This document shows positions 35,108-46,289 of a DNA stretch of 64,000 nucleotides, piece by piece; the stretch's first letter is position 1, and the number at the start of each line of letters is the position of its first letter. The position numbers were made by a program, and so were the translations under genes. The notes beneath the pieces are model-generated. The model was not told the DNA's origin. It saw nothing but the letters and a program-made list of their open reading frames with translations, and ran no database searches. This stretch comes from Jacaranda mimosifolia (Eukaryota > Streptophyta > Magnoliopsida > Lamiales > Bignoniaceae): the NCBI GenBank assembly GCA_018894105.1, contig CM032117.1, forward strand, positions 52,734,503-52,798,502, read 5' to 3'.

Positions 35108-36639
35108 ATGGCAGATCATAGTAGTGTGGTGATGTCCCAAGCCGAGATTTCTGTTCTAAAGGACACACTTTGTGCTCAGCAAAAGCTTCTGCAGAAACTT
35201 TACTATGAGCTAGATGCAGAAAGAGAAGCCTCGGCCACTGCGACTAGTGAAGCTTTATCTGTGATATTGCGTCTACAAGGAGAGAAGGCTGCTGTCAAAA
35301 TGGAAGCCGAGCAGTATAAGAGATTGGCAGAGGAGAAGATGTGCCATGCGGAGGAATCCTTTGCCATAATTGAAGATATTATCCTTCAGAAAGAAATGGA
35401 GGTGGCTGCTTTAGATTACCAAGTCGAAGCCTACAGGTATAAATTGATAAGCATGGGTTGTGCTGATCCAGGTTGTGGCGAGTTAAAATTTCCCGAAAAT
35501 CTTTTGCAAAGAAATGAAAATTTAACTGGGCATACAAGCCTCCACAGCCTAGCGAGGAGGAATTCTGCACCTGTTCTGCCCAAATATAAGAAGGCTATGA
35601 CCGAAAGAGAGAACTCTGCTAGCCCTGATATGGATTTGATTTCTAAGACATTGGAGGAACAGACAGGCCAAGAATTAAATGACTTGGCCTTGGATTCAGA
35701 CAAGAAGATAGATAATTCTACTCATGAAGACATCATTTCTTTTGGGGAGAAGATAAAGAAATTAGATATGCTTGTAAAAGAGATAGCAGGAGGTAACTAC
35801 ACAAGGAGTGAGACCAGGTCTCCATCGCTTTCTTCACGGCCAAGTGCAGCAAATTTATGTTATCAGTTTGCTAACTTACAGAACGAAACACAGCCACCTT
35901 CACGGCAGCTAAGCATTGGCAGTATTTACGACCAAAATAAAGTAGCCACTGTGAATGAAGTTGACCAGACTAAGAATTCTGCAAATTCTCCAAATGTCTA
36001 TGATGTTTTTGAAGTCCCACAAGTTGAAGACTACTGCAGATCCTATGAATCATCAGCTAAAGACAAGAAAAAGAAAGCTTGTCAAGCTAGTGAGAGCCTT
36101 GAGAGTGAAGATCTCGTTCCTGTTAAACCGTACGCTAAAGATGAGCCTGACTGGCTGAAGAAACTGTTGCAATCTACTCATCGTGAGAAAAATTTATGTA
36201 AACCAAGTGATATTGCTGCTATTGACCGTGCTGTCGTCCAGCCTACCACTAGTGTGGCTGAATCTCAGCGCGGTTTGAATCAACTCAAAAGGAATTCAGG
36301 GATCACTGAGGTTGAAAGGGCAGCAGAATCTACTAACAGAGAGGAACAAATGAAATTGTTGAAAGAGATCAAAGAGCAACTAAATTTACTACAGGATGAG
36401 ATTAGGAGTCGGAAAGTGAAGAAATCCTCCACTGGAAATAAGCAGATCTTACATCCTATACCAGAGGTACTGACCATAATCTCGATATATAACTCTGGAA
36501 CTTTTCCAATTGATGCTATATAGTAGTTCAGATCCGTCAATCTTTGCCTAATTCTACTTATAGTTAGATGCCTTGTTCTGATATTCTTTTTGATGCATTG
36601 ATATGCACAATACAGGCGATGCTTTACTTTTGGCTTTGA
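35108..36639 (+). CDS. GTD-binding (DUF593) myosin-binding-like protein
   Basis: Exons 35108-36466 and 36616-36639 give a 460-residue protein. The N-terminal third (about residues 10-120: EISVLKDTLCAQQKLLQKL...KEMEVAALDYQVEAYRYKL) is the coiled-coil GTD-binding domain, which in plant MyoB/zein-binding proteins binds the globular tail of class XI myosins and links them to vesicles. The middle is Ser/Asn/Lys-rich and probably disordered. A second coiled coil (about 405-445, MKLLKEIKEQLNLLQDEI) precedes the end. No N-terminal membrane segment is seen, unlike longer MyoB proteins. The Met at 35108 is chosen over an in-frame Met at 35045 because the latter lies before the splice acceptor at 35066. 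The intron 36467-36615 (GTACTG...TACAG, phase 0) adds a last exon of seven codons (AMLYFWL) and TGA; without splicing the frame would read 18 codons into the intron. Confidence 0.88.
36467..36615 (+). other. Last intron of the GTD-binding gene
   Basis: A 149-base GT-AG intron between codons CCA GAG and GCG ATG. The acceptor is GCACAATACAG. The retained-intron reading ends at TAG 36521-36523. Confidence 0.65.
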
Positions 36640-37851
36640 TCCAGCAGAAGAATGTTAGAAATCTGACAGGACGTCTCCATGTTATGGAAATGATGCCGTC
36701 TACCAAACACATCGTTTGTACATTGCCCCACAAACACCTGATTTCTGTAAAGGGACTTTTTGCATTTCTAATTGTTGTCATGATTGATGGAGTTGATTGT
36801 GATTTGTTTTAACAGCTCTATACCGTTCTTTTGTATAGATTGAATAGTCTGATAGGATAGGAGTATGCCTCCATCCTGTCATGTGTCTTGGCCTTAATTT
36901 CTCCAAATGAAAAGAAGAGAGATTTTCACACTTTTTGATGTACTAGAAAGGTTCACACGTGTAATGCACGTGACTTGTTAATTTTTTTTAGCATTTATTA
37001 TTCTATAAATTATTTTTTATTTATATCTAATTTAAGTGCTTTTTAAATAGACAAATAAAGATATTCCACTAGAAATATTCTTGTTATTGCTTCAACTCAT
37101 ATACCCAAAAATTGGATCCCGCTTTAAAATTAAAAATTAAAATTGTCATTTGAATTATAAATATGTTGAGCCTAGAACATAGTTTAATAATAATTTAAGG
37201 TAATATATTTCTTCTTTTATGGGATTTACATCGTGTATCCGACTTATTACATTTTTTGCTTTCTTCCATTCTATTGTTTTCATCATTTGTCCTAAACATA
37301 GTATCTTATGAATATCTATATTGCTTGAACCCCCAACAAAAGATGTTGAAGAATAATTCTTTTTTTCAATTTCACTACCCCATGTCTCTCCTTTTAAGGT
37401 GATATCCACAATACTTTACTGTAATTCAGATTTCGAATCTGATAGGTATGTCTATAGTAATTAATCTTATAATTTCTATTTTTATGTTATTAATTTGAAG
37501 AATCAATAATAGTATTCCCCCCCCCCTAAAGCGTTACCAACAAATCAATAGTAGAAGCTTGATTTCTATATAAATAAATTATAATTTGTAATATGAAAAT
37601 TTTCATATGGAAAATGCTTAAACTTTTGATAATAAGGAATAGAATAATTCACACTTAAAAATTCAAAATTTTAATTGTATAAGTGCTTCACACACACACA
37701 CACACACACACACACATCTCTCCCTCACTCTCTCTCTATATATATATTATATTGCATTGGTTAAACTTTGTATATGATAGTAAAAAGAAAACAAGTATCT
37801 CTTCCCAATAAAAGAGTAATAAATAATGGAATAAACTATAAATAAGATATG

Positions 37852-39144
37852 GGGTATTATTATTTGCACTCCAAAATTTATTATTCGCTCTTCATTCTAA
37901 ATTTTTGTGTTAAGTTATTGACCAAATGTCCATTTACTTTTCAAATCCACTTATATTAATGTGCAAGGCAAATATACTATTTAATATAATAATTATCACT
38001 TTTAACTTTGTTACTTATGAAAACATTCCATCTCAACTTGTATAACTTAATATGAAATAACATTAGATCTAGCAATTGGGTACATGTGGATAACTCAATA
38101 ATGGATAGTGACGGGTTGGGTAAATTTACCCATAGGTAAAATTATATATATATATATATAATTGAATACAAGATAGTGGATCCATTGCCCTTGACTCTAC
38201 CATATGACTATGGATAATAGGTAACCCACGTGTACCGGTATTTTTAGTTTTTTTATGCTTGATGGTAAATTAATATGTATTTTTAAATTTGCATAATATT
38301 ATTAAAATATTATCTAAATAAAACTAATAAAAGAGGCTACAAGTTTTTAATATTACATCGAACAAGTATTTAAAGTATGTCAAGTATTTTAATTTGAAAA
38401 GTACAAGTTAAGTGTTTAAACATCCATTGATTTTAAATTATATTACATTTCAAAGTTCAAATTTAAATCTCATTATATGTCAAAGGTTTTTTGAACTAAA
38501 AATTCAAATACAATTTAAACATTGTTGTTATCATAGAAAAATGTTCTATACCTTTCGAATTATTTGTGAGAATTAGAGAAAAATTTAGTGTATATATATA
38601 TATATATGGTTATTCATGGGTTACCCGTAGGTTGGGTCAAAAAGTGGCAAGTCATTAGGTGGTGAATAAAATTACCTGCATTTTATTGGGTGGAGAAATG
38701 AGGCCCATTATCCGCATTTTTTGGGTACCTGCGCGTATGAGTATCTTTTGCCAAAACTAAATAACAAGATACAATGCTCTTTTCTTTCTTTATTTCACTT
38801 TTCTAATTGAAATAACCTTACACAACAGTCTTTATGAAGTAAAAAAAGACCCCCCCTTTGAGGTGTAAAAATATATTATTTTGTAGTGATGTTATCATTT
38901 CCTATTAAAGTTCATAGCTATGTCTTTAGTGAGATAATTGAATATTTTATGTGCTCTATCAAGTTTGACATGAAATGGATCAAGGCTAGGAATGAATCAA
39001 GATTATACTTAATAGGTCAATGAGCAATACACGAAGGGCATAATTATCCAATAATTTAAGTTAAATGATATCTTGAAAAATAAAGGGATATAATGGTCAA
39101 TCCCTATAGATTAAAAATAAATTGGAGTGCAAATAACAATACCG
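37852..39144. mobile_element. Non-autonomous Mutator-like element with 9 bp TSD
   Basis: A perfect 9-base duplication TAAGATATG lies at 37843-37851 and 39145-39153. The left terminus is GGGTATTATTATTTGCACTC; the right, read inward, is CGGTATTGTTATTTGCACTC. The 1.29 kb interior is non-coding and contains a further GGGTA-rich repeat at 38068-38755. Confidence 0.8.
38068..38755. repeat. GGGTAC/ATGGATA-rich repeat nested in the 37852 element
   Basis: The left arm carries GGGTACATGTGGATAAC and the right arm, in reverse complement, GGTACCCAAAAAATGCGGAT. Both sides contain GGGTAATTTTA/GGGTAAATTTA variants around AT-rich sequence. It looks like a hAT-type MITE, but no TSD was established. Confidence 0.4.
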
Positions 39145-39159
39145 TAAGATATGAACCTA

Positions 39160-42100
39160 TTTATTATTCTTCAGTAATGGTTGCACCATGTACGAGTCAC
39201 CTGGCTGGATAGATCCATTCTTTTGGATTGCATTATTGGACGTTTTGGTACCTTTTTTTAAATGTTTAGGTAATATCTTATATCACCTGTTGGGAAAAGA
39301 AGTGAATATTATAGTAGGTTGTAACATTCATAATAACATATTATTCTATGTCTATAATGTCAACATGTATGTACAATAATTTTTTGTACCACTGATATAT
39401 TATGATTATTTCTTTCGATCCACTAAAATTGCCGCAACTTGGTATACATTTGGAGAATTATAAAGTAAATTAGTCTAATAATATTTTTTAAAGATATAAA
39501 GCTGAATATCGTTCATTGAAAGATAATTATTTAACATTCTGAAGATTTTTGCATATGAATTTATCTCCACAAATTTTTATAAGTTTTCTCATAATTGCTT
39601 CTGATAAATCTGATTCTTTTAGTATTTTCTATTCTCAGGCTCATTTTATGTTTAGGTAAAATACAATTGAATGTTACCATACTTATTTTCGTTTGGAAAT
39701 TAACCTTGAAAGTCCATGATAACTATGCCTTGTGTTTGAATTAAAAGTAAAGCTCCACCCTTGTAGATGCAAGCTTTTGTCTAATTGCACACTAAACAAA
39801 GTAAAAGAGAATATGCACTTCAAAACTCAAATATCTTTTAGAAAGTTCATAACCTCTCCTGATAGAGAAATAAACAACTTATGCAATTCATTTGCCATTT
39901 AAAGCAAAGCAAATCTACTTTTTTCTATTCCCACAATGTGTATGGCTTTCTTAGATCTTACATCATTGCAACAGATGTAATTAAGCACCTTATTCATTTA
40001 TGAGTCTTCAAGTACACAGGATCATAAATTCTCAAATTGAATCAAAATATGATATTAAAATTTAAAATTGTAGCATATGATAATTTTCTCACATATATGG
40101 TATTTATTGAAATATCATAGAACACATATTTATTAAAAATTTGCTAACATTTTGATTGATAAGAAATCATTTATGTTCTTAGCTTAGAAATCATTTATGT
40201 TGTCAGAAGCTATAAAGTGGTAAATATTGACAATTGAATTTTTTATGAATTAACTTTTTTTCATTCAAAATTATATTGAAAGAGAGGCCGTAACTTATTA
40301 ATTTTTATATTTTTTCCCCTTCAATGATTTAATTTACTTTCAATTCTCATTTTCTTGGACTCTTTAATTTTATCTATATGCATGTCTCTTTCTAGTACTC
40401 TGTGCGGAATTTTCCTCTTCATCTGATTTTATCTTTATTATGCTATAATAATATAAATTATTATTAGAAAATCAAGTCCATGTATCTAAAAATACAAGTG
40501 AGATGTTTCTAAATGGCTATATACAATCATGTTTTAAATATATATATATATATATATATCAAAATCTTCTATATTAAATCAACTAAAGATGAAGTTGATT
40601 CAGGATAGAAGTTTATCGATTCATTACCATTTTAAGAACTCTTTACTGAAAAATGGAACAATAAAAACATGTGAATTGAATAATGACTAAAATATAATAT
40701 ATCTTAAAAACTTAACATTTAAAAAACATGATTTGTATGTATCTTTTAGAATACAATATGTCAATAACTAATAGCAGCCAACTATTGAATTTGTTCATTT
40801 TGGGGTGATATTTGAAGAAGTTATATTTTTCAATTTATTCTCTATCATTCTCAATTAATTAAATTTGTGCTAGTTGTTATTCCATAATTTTAATTTAATT
40901 TTTATTTTTATTTTTTTTAATTGAAAAGTCCGTTTGATTTTTTAATCAATAACTTTTGTCATTTTATGAATTAAAACTAAAAAAATGATTCAAATGATTA
41001 AGAACGATTTGTAAATTGATTTCCTCTAAATTTAGATAAATAAAAAAAACTTATATTACTTATTTCATCTTAGATTTTTAATGAACTACCTTTTTTAATT
41101 TAAAATTAAAAGAAAAAAGAAAAAAATTCTCATATGTTCGATTTATTTATTATGATTATGTTCTCACTTTCGTCTCTTCTTAGTTAAGCCAAAATAGAGA
41201 AACTTAAGTTCTGATCAATTTTAAACAATTTAAGTACAATTGTGTAAAATAAAAATATTGCAGTATTTTATAACTTTTCTTTTTGTTAAAAAAAGTGTGA
41301 AAATTATTTCTTTAAAAGTTTGCTAGTTATGTTTATAAATCTGTACGAGTTGGATTATGAATTAAGTTGGCAATTAATATAATACATACCTAAATTGTTA
41401 AATGAAATTCATTGTCTGAAATAAATATTTGTACTTTGTTAATTATTTAATGTTTAGCATATAAAAAATAAGGATTTTTGACTGTTGGATACTATGTACT
41501 TAGTAGGGAATAACTATCAATCCAACAATATATACCTTTTTGAAAAAATTCAATATGATCAAGTCCGAGTCAATTATATAATAAGTGAATTCTACTTATT
41601 ATGTTGTTGATGTATACTTAATTTAACGATGTTTATCATATGATTAGCTAAATCATGCAAAACTTAGTCTTGACAAGGTCTCCCTCATCCTTCATCACGC
41701 TCCAAATAAAAAATTTAGTTTGATCATCCACAATGTTCTTTGATAAAAATAAATTATAATATATATATATATATATATTTCTATTCCCCTTTTAAAAATA
41801 ATTATTGAAAGTTAGTAATGCTACGTTATTAGTTTAATTGAAAAATAATTTATTTAAAAAGACTATTTAAAGAAATAGCATTTTAGTTGATTCTTTTTTA
41901 CGACTTCATATACAGCTATCAACTATATATTATTTTTTCTTTTGACTGTTATTTATCTTTTAACTCAAATAAGTAAGATTAAGAAATTTTATGAGATTTA
42001 TGATACAACATGAAAGCAACTTTTACTATGTGCACATCATTAGGTGTAAAAATTAACCAAAATATATTCAGAAATATACTTAAATACACAAATAAATGAA

Positions 42101-42440
42101 AAGATACACACACACACACACACTTAGTTTATTCCTTTTTATTATCATATTAAATATAATATTATATATGAGTTTAACACCTCTTTCGATATTTCTCTTT
42201 TTATTTTTAGAAAGAACCCATATTTGTATGAATGTATTCATGAAGTATCATTTTTTTTAACTCATTAATTAAACCTATGATTGTAAGGCTTAATCTATTC
42301 TTGTTCATTGTCATATTCATTGTACTATTATATTTGAATTGAGCACAAATTTTAGTATATAAAAAAATATTTGTTTTCTTATTTTTGAGGGAGAGTACAT
42401 AATGAATATTTACACAAATGTATTTATGAAGTATCTTCCT
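39160..42440. other. AT-rich DNA inside the candidate Helitron, no gene
   Basis: Only short ORFs without domains. (TA)n runs lie near 40541-40560 and 41758-41778, and an (AC)n run at 42106-42122. Confidence 0.5.
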
Positions 42441-43190
42441 CGTTAATTAATTTTTTCTTAATTAATTTTAATTCAATTATTATTTTTTTATGAGTCTAAT
42501 TAGAATAAACTTAATATGGTCGTAGTTTATCATAAAGCCATATGTGTTGAATGTGATAGTAACAGTATCATTAAAGGGGGATATAACTTAATTGCTATTT
42601 ACTAAGTCCAGTTAAATATGTCGGTAGAAGGATAAATTTCCATGTGTATACATAGTTACATTTGCTAAGTAGGAAATATTGATTTAATTAATTCTATATA
42701 GTTATTATTTTCTATATGTCTAATTAAAAATACACTTAATTTGGATAAATTTAATAAATACAATTTACATATATACATTTGATATATATATATATATATA
42801 TATTTGTTCAGTGGAAAATTGATTTAATTAATTATAGTTATTATTTTTTGTGAGTCTAATTAAAAATAAACTTAATTTGATTATAATTACCATTAAACTA
42901 TGTGTATTACACATGATAAGTAGAAAATTTATTTAATTACTTTTAATATATTTATTATTTTTAATAATTCTAGTTAAAAATATATTTAACAAATGTAATA
43001 AATACAATGATATAGATTTGATGTATATACATTACTTAAGATGAAACATTTAATGTATTTAATTATAATTATTATTTTGTATGAGTCTAAATACAATGTA
43101 TATACATGAGTCTAATTAAAAATAAACTTAATTTATTTATAATTACCATTAAACCATGTGCATTAAATGTGATAATATTATTAGAGAGGG
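42440..43190. repeat. Degenerate internal direct repeats
   Basis: The phrase GAGTCTAATTAAAAATAAAC recurs at about 42491, 42851 and 43107 with weaker copies near 42715 and 42965. A linked phrase ATTAAACCATGTG.ATTAAATGTGAT recurs near 42530, 42890 and 43147. Unit spacing is irregular. Confidence 0.6.
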
Positions 43191-43488
43191 ATATTTTTGT
43201 CCTCATATAAAAGAAAAAAGACCACTATACTTTTACAGGTAGTATAGATACTCTGTAGTTTGTACTCTGCAAGAATGATACCATAAATTGAGACTTACCC
43301 ATCAAATAAAAGCATCCATATCCAACATTAGAAGACACAACATTTAGTACTTTATAATATGGTTTACTATTTCTTTTTCATTATTAATTCTTGTTGTTGG
43401 TTTAGTATTTTGAATTCTGAACAACATTGATATAACTAACCAAGCATCCAATACTACCTAGTTGTGTTTGATCGATGGCAGGTTCACC

Positions 43489-43965
43489 TAGAGGTAGAAG
43501 ATGAGTCGAGCTGAGTCGGCTCGATTATAGCTCGACTCGAGCTCGAGCTCAACTTTAGTTGTTCAAAAGCTCATGAGCCGGCTCATGGGCTTTTTTCTAT
43601 TTTTAAATATTTTATATATATATATTAATTAAATAATATATATTAATAATTTACTTTGTCTAATTTTAAATATTTATTATATACTATTAAATAATTATAA
43701 TATATTAATAATTTTATATTTTATTAATAATTATAGTATATTATAATTTAAATAATTATTATAATATATATTATAATTTAATATATATTATATTAATAAT
43801 TATAATTTAAATTATTTTATTAATTTAACATTTGATTAATTATTATTAAATAAATATATATTAGTAATTTAATATTTAATTTGATTTTAAAAAAATTTAG
43901 TGAGCTGAGCTCGAGCCTGCAATTTTTGCCAAGCTCAACTCGAGCTAGACTCATTTACACCCCTA
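43489..43965. mobile_element. hAT MITE with GAGCTC-rich arms and 8 bp TSD
   Basis: A perfect 8-base duplication GGTTCACC lies at 43481-43488 and 43966-43973. Termini are inverted: TAGAGGTAGAAGATGAGTC on the left and TAGGGGTGTAAATGAGTC read inward from the right. Arms rich in GAGCTCGAGC words flank an AT-rich centre. Non-coding, 477 bases. Confidence 0.8.
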
Positions 43966-44018
43966 GGTTCACCATAGTTAAAAGGCAATAAATTATGATC
44001 TTACTTTTTTTTATAAAG

Positions 44019-44653
44019 TGTTAGGATTTCCTCCTAAGTTTAGTTTTGATTATGCCTATTTTGAAATTAAATCAAGTTGATTGAAATTATTATGGCAAGT
44101 GCAATTTATATGGAAACTAACTGTTGCAATAAATATGGAACTTCCTGTGTATAAGATACTGCATTTTTTGGTATCTTATCGTTGCACCATTCAAGGAGAA
44201 AAATGAGCTGATGCAAAAGGAAATCACACTATCGGAATTATTCTTGAAGGTTTTGTACTCAACTATTTAAAAGGAAGAAAGTTTGGTGTCATATTCATGC
44301 GAGTGCTATTATGTGAGAATAGGATTATTCCTTTGCTCTGTAGATTATCTTTCTCAAACTCCAGTTAAGCTTGCTGAGTGTTTACTGTAACCTATGAAGT
44401 TTTGAGAAGTTAGCACTGCCTATTGTACTTGTTCTAATATGTTTGATTAGTAAAGTGCAGGTTCAAAATCTTAAGTCTTTTGGCTTAGGTAGTAAATTAG
44501 GCTTGCCGAACTACTATAAATATCTTGTCTCTTTTATTTATCATTTCTGTTATCTTTGAAATTTCGGTTATATCTGGAAGTTCCAGTTTATTTTTTGATA
44601 TGCTGTTTGACTCATTTGAGTCCTTTTCCCTTTTGGGACTCTATACTCTTCCA
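44019..44653 (+). repeat. 5' LTR of copia element 2
   Basis: Starts TGTTAGGATT and ends CTCTTCCA. It aligns with 49531-50164 over its full length. Confidence 0.93.
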
Positions 44654-44654
44654 A

Positions 44655-44670
44655 TTGGTACTAGAGTCAA
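44655..44670 (+). other. Primer-binding site of copia element 2
   Basis: TTGGTACTAGAGTCAA follows the 5' LTR. It is a mutated match to the initiator tRNA-Met complement TGGTATCAGAGC. Confidence 0.6.
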
Positions 44671-44715
44671 GGGCTCATACACACAAGTTTAACAAACTTA
44701 AGTTAAAAGATCCTA

Positions 44716-46289
44716 ATGGCTTCTTCTAACTTTGATGTGTATACAGAAGGTCAATCCTATACTTATCCCCCTCTATTTGATGGGACCAATTATTCAACTT
44801 GGAATAACATGATTGAGGAATTTTTCATAGCACTGGATTATGACCTATGGAGCATAGTCATTGATGGGCTGCTTATTCCTACCAACAAAAGCAAGTCTTC
44901 AAAAGGCAGGTTGGAACTTACCCCTAAAGATAAGAGAATGCTCTCAATGAGTGCAAAGCAAAAAATATCCTTTCATGTGCTTTAGTCAAAGAATAGTACA
45001 ATCGTGTTAGTATGCGTACTTCCGCAAATAATATGTGGAACATGCTTTAAGTCACCCATGAAAGGACGTCACAGGTAAAATCAGAACGAATTGCGTTGCT
45101 TACGCACCAATATGAGATGTTTTCAGTGAAAATAGGTGAAATGATTAACCAAACGTATGCTCAATTCATGGAAATAATGAATCCCATGTTTGCACTAGGA
45201 AGAACAGTGTTTGAAATTGAACAGGTGTGGAAGATCCTAAGATCTCTACCAAAGGAGTGGAATCCCAAAGTCACTACAATTCATGAGGCTAAAAACCTTG
45301 AAAAATTGACTATGGGAGAGCTAATCGGTTCACTCATCTCTCACGAGATGACTCTCCTTAGCAAAGAAGAGAGTTCCAACAACAAAAACAAGAAAAATAT
45401 TGCTTTCAATGCTAAACAAGGAGAATGGAATGAAGATCTTGGTGACTTAGATGAAGAAATGGTTAATGAAGAAACTTCCATGATAACCAAGCGATTGTGA
45501 CAACTTACCCAAGTCAGAAATCGTTTTAGGAAAGAACCCAGAACAAATTCTAGAAGAAACAATGAGGAGTTCACATAACTGAGCAAGTCATATGTCATGA
45601 ATGTCATGAGGTTGGACACAAAAGACCTAACTACCCAAAACTAAAATGAAGTCTAAAAACTAAGAGAAATCCAAAATAAAGAGCTATGATCATCACTTGA
45701 GATGACTCAGACTTGGACCAGTTTGATAATGAAGAAAATTGTCTCATGGCTGACAGACAAGTAACTTTACATTCTTAATTAAGTTCCAGCAGTTTTGACA
45801 TTAATTATGATTTCGATAAATATCTTGAAATTCGCATTGAATGCCATAATCAACTCACTGAACTTGAGATAGAAATAAAACCTTCTTAAGGAACAACTAG
45901 AGAATACCCTTAATGAAAAGGAAAAACTAGTCCATTATTATGATAAAATAAAAAAGAAAAATTTTGAGGAAAGAAATAGACTAATTGAGAAAAACCAACA
46001 TCTTGAAAATGAAATAAAGAATTTACTAGAAAATAAATATACTCTAAAAAGATCACTCAAGGGTAAGAACAAAATTGATTTTGGATATAGAGATACAAGA
46101 ACCTCAAAAAGGAAGACTTGTCATTATTGTTCAAGATTAGGTTATATGGCTCACAAATGTCCTATAGGAAGAGAAATTGGAATCAAGTATATGTGGGTAC
46201 CAAAGTCTAACAACTCAAATCCAACAAAAAATGGGTATCAAAATTCTCAAATTCTTGTGTTGTAGGAACCAGTCAATAAAGCAGTTCAA
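44716..46289 (+). pseudogene. copia 2 gag with two degraded zinc knuckles
   Basis: The N-terminal part starts MASSNFDVYTEG and carries the PPLFDGTNYSTW motif typical of copia gag. A frame change follows at about 44985-45095, and the capsid region continues to 45500, where TGA interrupts. Past it are a first knuckle CHECHEVGHKRPNY (45593-45634; last Cys replaced by Tyr), a Glu/Lys/Asn-rich coiled-coil region (about 45880-46060), and a second knuckle CHYCSRLGYMAHKC (46119-46160; His replaced by Tyr). Both would bind zinc poorly. The region ends in WVPKS-type sequence before the protease. Confidence 0.85.

Larger units (their letters stand above)
36943..43248 (-). mobile_element. Candidate 6.3 kb Helitron, non-coding
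   Basis: On the minus strand the 5' end reads TCTATACTACCTG (from 43248) and the 3' end is CTAG (36946-36943), about 10 bases after a hairpin CACGTG-cattA-CACGTG. The flanks are A and T, as Helitron insertion requires. The 5' end resembles the small Helitron at 51382 (TCTATACTATTATAG). No Rep/helicase ORF is found, and the span holds a nested MULE and internal repeats, so a chance pairing of two shorter elements' ends is possible. Confidence 0.4.
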
